Below are positions 32,790 through 44,600 of a DNA stretch of 64,000 nucleotides, one piece after another. Position numbers and translations under genes: made by a program. Below the pieces are notes generated by a model that ran no database searches, was not told where the DNA came from, and saw only the letters and a program-made list of their open reading frames with translations. The first letter of the stretch is position 1, and the number at the start of each line of letters is the position of its first letter. The stretch is taken from the NCBI GenBank assembly GCA_026745465.1, contig JACYXH010000241.1:56001-120000 (forward strand). Direction: 5' to 3'. The DNA is from Lota lota. Lineage: Eukaryota > Chordata > Actinopteri > Gadiformes > Lotidae.

Positions 32790-34152
32790 TCGCAGCCACT
32801 GCACACGGGTGAATGTTTAAACATAAATCACCCAGAATGCAGCAAGAAGCCACTTTGCTGTCTGCCAGTTTGCCAGCCAGCCAACTGGCCCCCCTCTTGC
32901 AATAAAGACCCTGGCTGCAGGGGAGGCTAGTTCTGAGTATACCGGCGTCCACCGGGAGACGGGTCGGTTGTGCTTCGATACCCCCCCCCCCCCCCCCCCC
33001 CCCCCCCCCATGCATTTTAATGACTCCCGGTACTCAGACATGTCCCCCGCACGTTGTACAGACATGATGAATCGGGGCAGCAGGGTCACAGAGCCGCTGA
33101 GTTTGTGTGACTCAGACTCCAGGAGTTTAACGCATCATTTCTCATCTGATTTTTCACTCTCGTCACCTCGGCCTCTAAAAACGGCACGGGGGCGGGGGGG
33201 GGGGGGGGGGGGGGGTTCGTACACGAGATGAGTTTACACAAAGGGGGCAGCTGGAAAGCAAAGCCCACCAACATGAAAGTGTCCTCAGATAAGGAACGTG
33301 GTACGTCAACCGTAAACCAATGGAGATAAACCAGAAATCCAAACGTTGATCTAATACTTTCAACATTGATATTTGAGTAGAAAGTATTGCCATAGACTGA
33401 ATGCTTTGTTCTCAAGGTAGGCTATTACTGCCTGGCCTAATACCTCCGTCACTGCATAGATAAGATTCACATTGACCCTTAGATCTATATTGAGTTGCAC
33501 GAAAACTCACCTCATTCAGATAAATGTTTATAAAAATGTATATTTGGGATCATGGTTGTCACCTTGTAAATGACAAAGTGCAAAGCATCACACCCTTTGC
33601 ACTTGTTCAATGATTGTATTGTTAGTGTTTTCAAGTTGAGCTCTTCCAGTGAAACAGGTGGTGTTCTGTCAGAGATTCATAAAACATCGAAAAGGGAGCT
33701 CATTTCACAACGCATGAACACATTAAAAGAGACCCCAAAAAGAAAAAACCGTGTCTAATACCAGACCGTCAGAGAGGGGATTGAAAGTAAACGGATGCGG
33801 TTGATGATCAACTGGTCGATTTTATGACATCTATAGGGTTAAATACAATTATTTTATTCACATGTAAAAATGTAGACATTCAAAACACGTATTCTGCCTC
33901 GAATAGCAAGCTCAAATCGAGACCATGTTGCTTTTGATATAGAGATTGAAAACCTGCGATTGGCAAATTACTGTGAATGTTTGGGCAAGCATTAGTCGGA
34001 TGGGGGTCTGATTATGTAAGAAAATATGCCTATATCGTGGAAAGGAATAAAGTGAACGAATATCTATATTGTCCTCGCGTTGAACTTACTTATTTGGAAT
34101 TTCTCCAATTACAGTCAGTGATTGTCACACAGCTGAATGTTAAAGCTGTTGG

Positions 34153-34202
34153 ATGGGGTGGTGGTGGTGGTGGTGGTGGTGGTGGGGGGAGGGGGGGGGG
34201 GC
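34153..34202. repeat. (GGT)n and poly-G tract abutting tmem271 stop
   Basis: ggtggtggt repeat and G runs directly 3' of the tmem271 stop codon (34206-34204), hence within its 3' UTR, where the transcript reads (ACC)n and C runs. Confidence 0.9.
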
Positions 34203-34203
34203 G

Positions 34204-34995
34204 CTATATGTTGCATGCCTCCACCGGGAATATGTCTTCGTATGCGGGTGGCTGTTCGCTGGGCAGCGGGTAAGAGAAGGGGTACGAGAGGTTGAGCTCC
34301 GGGTCGGTACACGAGTACCCCGGCAGCTCCAGGGACGGGTGGCCCCTGCACTGCACCTCGGCGCCGGTCTCGTCGAACACGTTAAAAACACCCAAGTTGA
34401 TGTACGAGACCGGCTGGAATTCCGCCGAGGAAAAGTCCCGCTCCTCGTGGTAAAGGATCGCTCCCGTGCTCTGCCTCTGAGACTGCCTGTTCCTGTAAAA
34501 CTGCGCGGTCTTGTACCTCTTGATCAACACGAGGTTGATGAGCCCCAACAGGCACTCCAGTGTGCTAAGAACCGTGGAAACGACCAGACCCCGTTGGTAA
34601 TCCTTGAGCTGGTCGCACGCAGGGTTCACTACCGTGGAGTGCAGGCAATAGTGTGAGTATTTCCTCTCCACCAGAGAAACGGTGTCCCCGTCCACCACCG
34701 CGCCGGAGAAGGCGGTCAGGACCCCCAGCAAGAACACCACGACACCGAGCAGGAAGAAATTCCGGCAGCCGGGCTTCTCTGTGCAGCAGAGCAGCGCGAT
34801 GCCCAAAAGACCCTGACCGATTCCCACAAGTATCCCAGAGTAGAATGCCCCAGCCGCGTTGCCGAGGTGGAAGTGCGCCCGCACCACAGTGCCCAGAGAG
34901 ATGCATTTTAATCCAACGACAACTTCGCTCACGGCGCACACGAAGAGGAGGGTGCTGGAGAAGATGGTGCACAGTCCTTTCCCACTCCACTTCAT
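34204..34995 (-). CDS. tmem271: Transmembrane protein 271-like, single exon
   Basis: An uninterrupted frame of 263 aa. I start it at the ATG at 34995-34993 (MKWSGKGLC); the frame is open further upstream, but only through a GTG codon at 35019. Four hydrophobic segments are visible at roughly residues 7-30, 46-70, 78-100 and 133-157. The second extracellular loop is cysteine-containing, with the stretch VERKYSHYC. A ~100-residue polar tail follows and ends with a PPAY motif (residues 249-252), a possible WW-domain ligand. The match to TMEM271 rests on remembered family features: an MKWS start, intronless CDS, GAVVDGDTVSLVERKYSHYC-like loop and proximity to PIGG. Molecular function is unknown. 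The usual human protein is longer because of low-complexity inserts, as I recall it. A candidate AATAAA (plus-strand tttatt 33853-33858) lies ~350 bp downstream. Confidence 0.78.
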   Translation of the reverse strand: MKWSGKGLCTIFSSTLLFVCAVSEVVVGLKCISLGTVVRAHFHLGNAAGAFYSGILVGIGQGLLGIALLCCTEKPGCRNFFLLGVVVFLLGVLTAFSGAVVDGDTVSLVERKYSHYCLHSTVVNPACDQLKDYQRGLVVSTVLSTLECLLGLINLVLIKRYKTAQFYRNRQSQRQSTGAILYHEERDFSSAEFQPVSYINLGVFNVFDETGAEVQCRGHPSLELPGYSCTDPELNLSYPFSYPLPSEQPPAYEDIFPVEACNI

Positions 34996-37064
34996 TATAT
35001 TCCACCTCTGCTGCCACACTCGATCCCGCGCACTCCTTCATCCTCCTTCGTCCTCCTCGTATCCCCTGGAAGCACCCTCAGATTGGTGGGACATCATATG
35101 CCGGTGACTACAAGTAGTAGGCTGCTGTTGAAAAGGGTGATCATCTGGTGTTAGGTCTCCTTCGCATGCCCGCTTCGGATCGCTAATATAGACTATATAA
35201 ATATTTAATCGGAGAGAATGTGCGTTATGTTTGCACTTGGTCTATCGAACCACCATATCCAACCCATAAAGTGATTTAAAGACTACACTTTACGTCCAGT
35301 CACAGCATTACGGGAGATGCGCCCTCGTAAACAAGTATTTCTTTCCTCCTCTCCTTGTAGAAGCTTATGTGACTGCAGTCATGTGGATAGGTGGTGTTTT
35401 TTTTATTTATGGGGATTTTGCTGTCAGGTGGTGGGGGCAGCTTCAGGAGTCACGGAGAATTCAACCGGTAAATGTGTCTGCCTTGTTGCTCGTCCTCCGC
35501 CTATATTCTCTCCTGACCAGTGGAAATTGAAACGCGCGCAACAGTCATCAACATAATGAGGCTCGGGTTTCAGGACCATGGACAGCAACAGAGCCCTGCA
35601 GCTAGAGAAACGATCCCACACTAAGAAACCCAGTATCATATACGTCATATGGATCATATGCGTAAAACACAATATTTATAGTCTATTATCAGCTCTGGGA
35701 CATCCTCTCCAAATGTTTATTTTCATAACCTCAGCCTATAAAACGCCTCAGCCAAACTTTGCCCAAAATAAAAACTGTTGAGCAGCAAATTAAAAGGTTA
35801 ACACGGTATTTGATGCCAAAGAAAAATAGGCCTCACTATTTAAAGAAAATGTTGACCTTTTTTTATTTAGCTTTCAACTTAACATATTCCACATATAATT
35901 TAGGCTTATTCCAGAATTATAAGTCTTTCTGAAGCATTATCAAGCCTTTGTGTTTCCTATCATTCTAACAAGTTAGTATATGAGAAATGAGGACTGAGGC
36001 ATATCTGGGCCTACACAGCCAAATAATCGATTCAATCATTTGGAATAACCTAATGCTTGTTAATATGTAGATACATTATCATTAACCACACACATTCTAT
36101 AGTCCTACAATTTAAAACAAAACCATTTGTGTTATAACAATAACAGCATTTGGTCTCTTTCTTCTTTCAGCTGATCCACCAGAGTGAGTCAGAGGCAGGG
36201 TCCTATCCGCGAGAGTGTCACTTATCATTTAGGCCTACTGGCTGTCAGGGGTGGGCGGGGAGGAAGGAATTTAAAAGGATGTTAGAGTCAAGACCACCCA
36301 AATTCCGAAATGCATTTTGAACCTTGCTAAGTGTAATATGGTACAGGCCTACTCCGTTATTCTGGTACATTTTAAATTAACCTCCCCAACATAAGCATGT
36401 GTAATAGAACTCCCAACTTAATTGGGTGCAAGCACTCAAGTTTTATTTATAATAGCAGAGAAGGAGCGAAAGGACCCCAGCAGCAGAAAAAACGACTTGC
36501 GTTGTAGGCAAGTTGTTTTTTCTGTCGTCATGCAGCCACAGCGACACCTACTGGCGCTAGTGCGTCATCGCCGACTCAACAGGTGTAAAAAAAAAAAAAA
36601 CTATTCAGCAAGATGAGCATGTTAATTTTTTTAATGTCTTTTTACAATGCTGCTCTCTTGTTATACTGCTCTAAAAGCGCAAAAACAAAAAGGGGTCGTC
36701 TAGTTGCAATTCACACACAAAGCGATGCATCACCAAGGAACACGCAGACCTACTGCTAGAAATCATCAGAAGTCTTCATGACAGGTCAGACCAACACACA
36801 TCTAACAATTAGCTTGTTCCGCTTTTACCTTTCCTTTTTTATTACCGTTAAACAGCCAGTCAAAAGGTAGCTAACTAAAGACATATTTTCCCCATAAAAG
36901 GCAGACCAGTGGCTTGCTGATCTTTGACAATGTCGTCCCAAACGTGATGTGTTTGAGTCCGGGTCAATCGACAGTGTTGGAGTGCATGTGAACACACTGC
37001 AGTGAACTTGAAGCTGCGGAAGCAGGGTGATGCCCAGCATTGATGTGGAGTATCATCAGAATGG
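34996..37064. other. tmem271 5' flank and fnta 3' region
   Basis: Contains the upstream region of tmem271 and, to the right, the presumed fnta 3' UTR and end (poly(A) candidate at 36838-36843). AT-rich; no further gene, RNA or mobile element recognised. A (GT)-poor stretch of 13-14 A lies near 36588-36600. Confidence 0.55.
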
Positions 37065-37292
37065 GTGGACCGGACTAGGCTGTGGACCGGACTATGCTGT
37101 GGACCGGACTATGCTGTGGACCGGACTATATTGTGGACTGGACTAGGCTGTAGACCGGACTGGGCTGTGGACCGGACTATATTGTGGACTGGACTAGGCT
37201 GTAGACCGGACTGGGCTGTGGACCGGACTATATTGTGGACTGGACTAGGCTGTAGACCGGACTGGGCTGTGGACCGGACTGGGCTGTGGACC
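37065..37292. repeat. 17-bp minisatellite beside fnta stop
   Basis: About 13 copies of a 17-bp unit (ggaccggactaggctgt and variants), with a partial 51-bp higher-order pattern. It ends ~10 bp from the fnta stop codon, so the fnta 3' UTR begins in it. Confidence 0.93.
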
Positions 37293-37301
37293 TGCGGATG
37301 G

Positions 37302-40300
37302 TTAGCTTAGTTCCTGCTGAGCAGCAGCGATGCTGTCCGGCTGTGGGGCGGGGCCGGCGGCGGCGGGGCCGAACTTGCTCTCCAGGGAGCGGCCCAGAAA
37401 CAGCCAGTACTCCCTCCTGATGGTGTCCTTCTCCTGGGCCAGCAGCCGGCACACCTGCGCATGGGGGAAGGGATTTTTGTTTTGTAAAATGTTGACTGAC
37501 TAAAGCATGAAACCTATGGTGCCTGCCAGATCTGTCCTGTTAAGAAGCACCACCGCGACAAGTCCTTCAGGCAAACATGCCTTCCTGCCACTTAAAAACA
37601 TTTAAAACACAAAGACTTGCTGGAAGTGCCCTTTAAGTTGCACCTGTTCCACTCAATTTGATACATCGGGTTGTTATGTCATTGAAAGTTAGCGCCATGC
37701 CAAGGAGTGGGCGTTTGGACACTTGTGATTAATGAGTCGAGTTATTGTGCCGTTAAGTTCCCTCTTTACTCGGTCTCTTTATAATGACAATGTTACACTA
37801 CACTGCACACACACACTCACTCTACCTCTTGGGCCTTGTTCAGCGTGTCCCTCTGGTTGTTGGTCTCCAGGGAGTCCTCGTAGCAGTCGACAAGGAAGGC
37901 CAAGAGGTACGGAGAACAGTGAGTCTCCTTCATCTCCAGGATCCGATCCAGGAGGCCGGGGTGGGACGACAGGCCCTGGTCCTGCAGGACACTGGGATCC
38001 AGTGGGAGACGGTGGGTCAGAGGGATGTGGAGCAATGGCTGTCATTTACACTTCCAGTACCGTTCCAGTCAGGTAGTATATTACAAACTGAAGGCGTTAT
38101 TGGTCTATGTAACGTGACAAGACTGGCGCTCAGGTGAACATTTATTACAGATGTGAAAGTCATTGGGCTAGGTTCAGTTTGACGCCCACTACCAATCCAA
38201 TATAGCTACCTAGTGTAGCAAATATAAGTACACAAACAAACAAGTTTATATATTAAATAAACAACACACAGCCGGGGATCCAAATGCAGAACATTCAAAA
38301 TGGAGTCCTACTATGAGTCCTGGCGCCAAGGTTGCCATGGACTCAAGCTAGCCGCCACACATCAGCAGAGTTGGAGTTTCACTTCAAGCTTACCCCTTCA
38401 GATAGTTCCACACACTCTCGTTGTGCGGAGCCTTCCGGATCTGACTCAGGCAATACCTTTGAACAAAAACGCGAGAGAGTCATTGTTTAGGAAAACCTGA
38501 AAACAAAACAAAATTCTTAAGACACTGGTAATAATTGACCAGTGATCCCAGTAACACTCGTACAGGCTACTTCTCGGTATTTAGAGAAATTGGGTCAAAA
38601 TGATGTATCTCCACTCCATGGACACAACAAAATCCTTTCTTCCGGGATTTTGATTTATTGTGGTCATTAGTTAGCTACCTCCCCCTGAACTCCTCAACAA
38701 ACATTTAGCATCAATATAACAAGGTGTATAGCAAGGTGCAAGCTGCTTGGCTACTTACTGGACCTCTCTGTCCAGGATGTCGGGGTCAGAGTAGCCTGTG
38801 GTGTGGGAGATGACGAAGTGCCTCTGGTTCCAAGCAGAGTTATTCCTCACGTCCTCCTCCAGGAGCCTCTCCACAAAGTCCAGCTCGCTGTCCCACAGCT
38901 TGTACTCCTTGTGGACGGTCAACAGCACAAGAGTGAGCCCAGCACTCAGTGTTGTTCACACGATACAGCAGCCATTGACTTAGGGGCCAGACATATTAAG
39001 AGAAACAAGCCACCAACAAAAGCGCAGTTGAAACGTAATCTAACACAAAGAACAATGTCAGGGACAGCACCACCGTGGGTGAAAAATGTGTTATTTCAAC
39101 TGCCATTAAGGAAAGGATTTTACACAAAGAGACAGGTTATCATTCTCTGATTGGCTCAAATTGCCCGGTGATTTTGACATTTAACAAGTAAGAGTAGTTT
39201 ACGTTAGTAGCAATCAGAAACAGGACTGGTACGCAGGCCTACCTGGATGACCCACTGTCTGTGCTGCCAGGCGTGGTAGTTCTTTGCATCTTGACTGAGA
39301 ATGTCTGCGATGAACTCCAGCTCCTCCGAGGGGTCACTGAGCCACTCGACCACCATGCGTCTGTGATGCCTGGAACGAGATGTTCGAAACAACCACATTG
39401 ATGTTCGGGGCCGGTCGTCTTATTTGATCCAAGACCTGTACAAATCTAGTGTGTGACATGAAACGTTATCTTTATGTAAAAGGCTTCTTATAAAGAAAAC
39501 ACAGTGTTTGCTGTTTTAGTTCACTTTTGTCAAGCCATGTCTCCATTTTCTTAGTCATCAAATTTACATTCAAAGCAACATTAGGCAACTTTACCTCTTA
39601 CGCCATAAATAGTTAATGCTAAAAACCAATAAAATATCAACGCATGTAAAAGTACTTTATCAAAAATTTTGCGCTGACTCTGACTGCACTCACACACTTC
39701 CAAGCCTATACTCAAGAGGATGGCAGCCAGTTGATCAATGACCAAGAGGCTTGTGGAGTGCATTTTGGGCAGTGCTCACCACACTTGGTAGTTCTTGGGC
39801 TGCTCCTCGATGATGGCTGTAATGTACCTCATCTCCTGTCTCAGGTCCTTCTTCAAGGCCTGTAGCAGCACGCGCCTGTAGTGCCTGGTCGTGTCCATAA
39901 CATCAACAGTTGTTGAGCATGGTTTTGATTTCACTGGGACAACTTTGGCTAATAATTTCTGCATACTTACCACACCGTGTAATTTGCAGCATTCAGCTCA
40001 ATGGCCTCAGCTGTCAGGGTGAACGCCCGCTCACTTTTCTCATCGTTCTTAAGTAGTGCACGGAAATAGTCAAAAACATCAGTAACTGCAGAAGAAACGA
40101 AACAAATTAAGTTTATTAACATGGTTATCCTGCTATTTTGTGTGAAGTGTTTGTGCTGATCTGCAGGTTAAAAAAATAACCGCAGTGTGACTTAAAATAT
40201 GAATACGAGACATAAATGAATTTACACTTTTGAAAAAGCAGAACGTTTTCCAAATTTGAATTAGGTATGCATGTGTGTGTGTGCAATGATTTTTGTCGTT

Positions 40301-40472
40301 CAGGTGAAGTATTTACACTTGTCGGAATAGGCAATCTTCACAACGGGGTTCGGTCCATCATCTTGAGGAACAGGGTCCAAGTCTGCCCACTCTTTCCTAT
40401 CCCTAGAACATTGACAAACCGAATACGAATGGTAGCGGTGAAAAACAAGCCGGTTATGTTTTGAACTGAAAA

Positions 40473-40523
<51 letters not shown>

Positions 40524-40904
40524 ATATATATTGGTTATAGTGAGTAGTCTTAGTGTCAACTATGAGCAGTTAATAATTCCATTTGAATTCATTTTCTATA
40601 AAGCTTGTATTCACGAATAGCGTAGGGTTGATGTTCGTTTTTTCTTTTTTTGTATTTGATGTGAATACTTTATTGCTGTGATGTGAACTAACGTTAGTGC
40701 TACTGGCGTCCCTAACTGCTAAGCTTCAGCAAGCTAGCCATGCAAACAGTTACACTGTACATTAATGAAGCGTTACCTGTAAAATAAATATCGGAAGGGA
40801 TCTTTTCCATAATCAAAATCGGGATTTCTTTCGAGCTCCACGTCAAATTCTTTGTCTTCTTTCAGCTCTAATGATTCATTTGAGAGCCCTTCCAGACCAG
40901 ACAT
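37302..40904 (-). CDS. fnta: Protein farnesyltransferase/geranylgeranyltransferase type-1 alpha subunit
   Basis: FNTA is the shared alpha subunit that, with FNTB or PGGT1B, attaches farnesyl or geranylgeranyl to CAAX-box cysteines in the cytosol. Nine exons, in transcript order: 40904-40777, 40402-40317, 40085-39971, 39884-39780, 39369-39243, 38907-38759, 38456-38394, 37991-37826 and 37454-37302. All borders are GT/AG, phases agree and the sum is 1092 nt (363 aa; mammalian protein ~379 aa). The PPTA repeats are plain: NYTVW (106-110), NYQVWHHRR (from 141), [10 protein letters not shown] (175-184), [10 protein letters not shown] (from 209) and [10 protein letters not shown] (249-258). The N terminus is acidic and shorter than in mammals, lacking the proline-rich extension. 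The C-terminal tail after [11 protein letters not shown] is divergent, as is usual. The stop lies only ~10 bp from a 17-bp tandem array. A possible AATAAA (plus tttatt 36838-36843) lies ~460 bp downstream. Confidence 0.96.
40476..40530. repeat. (AT)n microsatellite
   Basis: TA/AT tract in fnta intron 1, between exons 40402-40317 and 40904-40777. Confidence 0.95.
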
Positions 40905-41618
40905 TGCTAACTATTTAGTTAGTCGCCTGTGTGTGCGGTGAGCGAATCTAAGCGTCACTTCCGCTATGGCACTTCCGTTCTTTCATTATAGTCCTTTTTA
41001 TTCATTATTATTCAGCACATTTAGACAATGATTCTTTAAGCAGTAATGAAAAAAGCTGTTAATATTTGCGAATTGTTAAGTATGGCTCTATAAAATACAA
41101 ACCCGACAATTTCCTACATGTGTTAGGCGAGACAGTGGAGTACTCAACCTAACTCGTATGCATGATCCGCCCAGCTCTTGTCCCAGCCCATCGTTAATTG
41201 GCCATTTAGCCATCTCCAGACTATTTAACCATTGAAATAAACAATGAATTAACAAATTATAGATCATGCTGAAAAGAATAAAACGCTGAACTCTTATTTA
41301 AGCAACTTCTTAAAAGCAAGGTCAAGCTGAATTTTATTGTCATTGACAATTCTGAACATTATAAAAATAAATAGATGATTCACAGTCAGTGGATTGTAAT
41401 ACAAATTGTTATCAAAATTATGTCCAGAATGAAGAATTAAAGACATGCAAATCACCATTCAACTGACATATACATTTTCCTAATACCCATTCCACAGCAG
41501 TTATGACAAACAAAATCTGTTGACATAATGAGTTTGCCACTCAAAGAACACAGCTACGTAGGTTGATCGTTCTTTCAGATGGGCTTTCAGAATTGGCTTG
41601 ACCAAAAAACAAAAAAAT
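40905..41618. other. fnta promoter and aup1 3' UTR
   Basis: The left part holds the fnta upstream region; the right part up to 41618 is aup1 3' UTR, with a poly(A) signal candidate at 41333-41338. No other feature seen. Confidence 0.6.
40956..40977 (-). promoter_or_regulatory. Tandem ETS-type sites upstream of fnta
   Basis: Two cacttccg sites (40956-40963 and 40970-40977; CGGAAGTG on the gene strand) lie 52 and 66 bp upstream of the fnta ATG, 14 bp apart. GABP/ELK-type sites in this position are typical of TATA-less housekeeping promoters. Confidence 0.55.
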
Positions 41619-44600
41619 TCAATGACCGCTTTCTCTGTCCAGTCCATGTTTTTCGATGTATCGTCTAGAAGAGAGAAAATAAGAGTTAATGAAGACAAAT
41701 TAAAAAAATCTCAACAGCCCATCTAAATTGAAAGTATGGTCTATGTGACTAAAGTCTACAACATTGTTATAATTTATTTCCAGCAAGCCTCATTACAAAT
41801 TATTATGGTAGGCTCGCAACAGTCGTACTTCTGAGAACGTACCTTCTTGCGTAGTTATACAGAGCATCTTTCCGCTCTTGAAGTGACATATGTCTGTCAG
41901 TTGGCGATTTCCCAAAGGATTTGGCAACAGGCTGCGGAACAAAGGACAAAGGTTGGTTCAGTCACTTGACAACATACTTGTCAAGTGTAAAGATAGTAAA
42001 AGATAGTTATTATGTCATTGTAGCAAAATACACTGGTAACATCAATTCAAATGTGGAGGACTTAGTTAACATGTCCAACATCTATAGCTAGGATGAATGA
42101 CTTAGCTGTGTAGTTAAGTTATTCACACAAAATAAAAGAATTCCCTCAACCAAAAAAGTGAACGTTGGGGTTGGACCTTGGCAGTGGGAATGGGCTCGTA
42201 TGAAAAGGAGGAGGATTGCATTGATGAGCCAAACGAGGACACTCCAGATGCGCTGGCTTCGATCGCAGAGTCCTCAGAGAGTTCCAGTAGATTGGTAATG
42301 GTAGTGTCCACACAGTTGGTTTTCACTGCAAAAGGCAGTTAGTATTCAGTCGCTTTAACTAAGATATTATCAATTTATTAGCATTGTCCAACTTCATATC
42401 GTTGTTGCCTGCGTTGGGGAGCACATACCTAGGTCTCTAGCAATGACGTTGAGTGGGACATGAGGCAGAACATCCTTCACTTGCTGGGCCATTCTGATGA
42501 TCCTAGGTTCCTCCGTTCCCAGGCTCTGTGCCATGAAACCCCGGGCAATGGAGCCTGGTCCAACACCTAGATGCACACAACCAGGTAGCGTCAACGCCCC
42601 TTTCCTCTTGTACAGCCTCCTCTGTTGGCTTGTGGGCCACATTACCTGTAGAGGTTTGTGGTGCTCTATGCCGGTTCCTCTTGATGTGTTCAGCCTTGTC
42701 AGCCTTAGTCACTTGGGTGGAGACCACACCGAGTTCCCTGGCCAGAAGCTGGAGAAGGAAAACACATAAATCAACGACAAACCACCAGTGTATTACCAGT
42801 GACGCTTCATGTGTTCCACTGAAAAGAACTTTCCTTCTAAAAAAGGGATTACGCAACGCCGCCGGTTTTCTCATTATATTCCGCTTACGTATTCAAGCGG
42901 AATAACTTTAGAGATTGAGTGAAGTTCTATTGATCAGTAGCTTTTAGCTCGCTGTACGACACAGCCGTCTTAAGCCTTTAATGGACAGCAAATTTGCCCA
43001 ACGTATACAGCATATTGCCCCAATCCCAACCCAATATTTTACCTCCTGGATTTTGCTGGCAAACTCTTGCACAGATTCCCCATCTTGTCTTGAAACGGGT
43101 GGCAGCCAACTACAAGACACCATGACAGAGAACACATTTAAGCTGTAATCATGAAATGGGATGTATCATACATTTGTTTGATTGTTTGTCATTTATTAGT
43201 GAAGGGAAGTGATTTGAAACCTAATTCCTCACTAAAGAAGTGTGGCGTGTAGTTATTGAAGACACCACAAGAAATAGTGGCTCACATAATATAAACACAC
43301 TTAGTTTTATGCCCGTTTGACAGTGAGCCATATGCGTCCGCTAGACCTTGACTGATTCAAATCTCCTATTCAATAAGCCCAACTAAGTTTTCTGGTTCAG
43401 CAACTGTTGCCATTTTATTCATGACCTCAAACGAACTGCCACCACTGACATCGTTTACCTGAGAATGGTACACCATCACCACCAACAAAATATCTACAAA
43501 GGAAAGGCTTGGGATCGTTTTGGCATTACGTCAGTCAGTAGTGTAGTACAAATAGGGTTTTTCAGATTGCCACTTTGCTTTGTTCTATTGGGCCTTTGTA
43601 CGCCTGCACGGTATAGGGATGTGTAACGTATGGAGAAAGAAGCCGTTGCCGGTGGAAATAATGGAGGAATTATTTAGTACCTTACATGATACATGGTACA
43701 CGGGACAAAAAAAGTCCACAGGAGTTCCAACAGCCAACTGGAATCTGGTGTGCTCTGTAGAGTTGAGGAAAACACTTAAAGCCAATGAAGAAGATTGTAA
43801 CGATAACGGTTAATAATAATAATACTAAAAACAATTAATTATTCTATAGGGGTTTGGAAATGAAGAAAATAAAATTTGTTCAACACAATTCCACCCCATA
43901 TTTTGACCAGTAGGCTTTTAAAAAGAATTTGACTTGAGAAACAATGTCGTGGGCTGGATTCTTGACCGTTTTAACTAGTAGGACACAATAAGTGAGGGTA
44001 AATGGAACTCTGTCTGACCAAGTTTGCTCTTCTACTGGCTCCCCACAAGGATGTGTGCTTTCGCCCCTACTATTTATCCTCTCCACAAATATGTGTCCGA
44101 GAAGCTGTGAATAGTTAGTCGGCTCCAGGACAATGAGACCAGCCACGGCCCGGTCATCACCGACTTTGTCAAGTGGTGTGAGGAGTCCTATCTTCAATTA
44201 AACGTATCCAAGACAAAATACATGATAGTTGATTTTAGAAGACATGGCTCACACACACGAAGTCACATCCACTAAAGGGTAAGACAGTGGAACGTGTGCA
44301 AGCTTACTAATACCTTGGGACAATCATCCACTCAAAACTGAACTTTGAGGCAAATTGTGAAGCCTTGTGCAAAAAGGGGTACCAGCGTTTTGTTTTGTTG
44401 GGAGTAAACGGTCCCATTTCCACATTGACAAAACCATGATGACCTTATTCTACCGTGCTTTTATTGAATCGATCTTATCTTTTGCCATGGTTTGGATATC
44501 TATCTTTAAAGAGAGTTAACTGTCTGTGTCAAATTGTTAGATGGTCGAGTAGGCCGATCTGGGAGTCACAGCTTAACTCAGCGTCCCCTTGTACACCAGG

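Noticed and set aside
34996..35019. Longer tmem271 N terminus
   Set aside because: The extension begins with GTG; the first ATG (34995) gives the family-like MKWS start.
43110..43140. Apparent in-frame extension of aup1 exon 7 upstream of 43109 (VMVSCSW)
   Set aside because: It mimics family sequence, but phase only works with the acceptor at 43111-43110 and the separate exon 6; the resemblance is chance.
43580..43813. + strand frame of 77 codons that looked non-random
   Set aside because: It is the antisense shadow of aup1 exon 6 (43754-43681, - strand), whose own frame fits the AUP1 family and restores reading phase.
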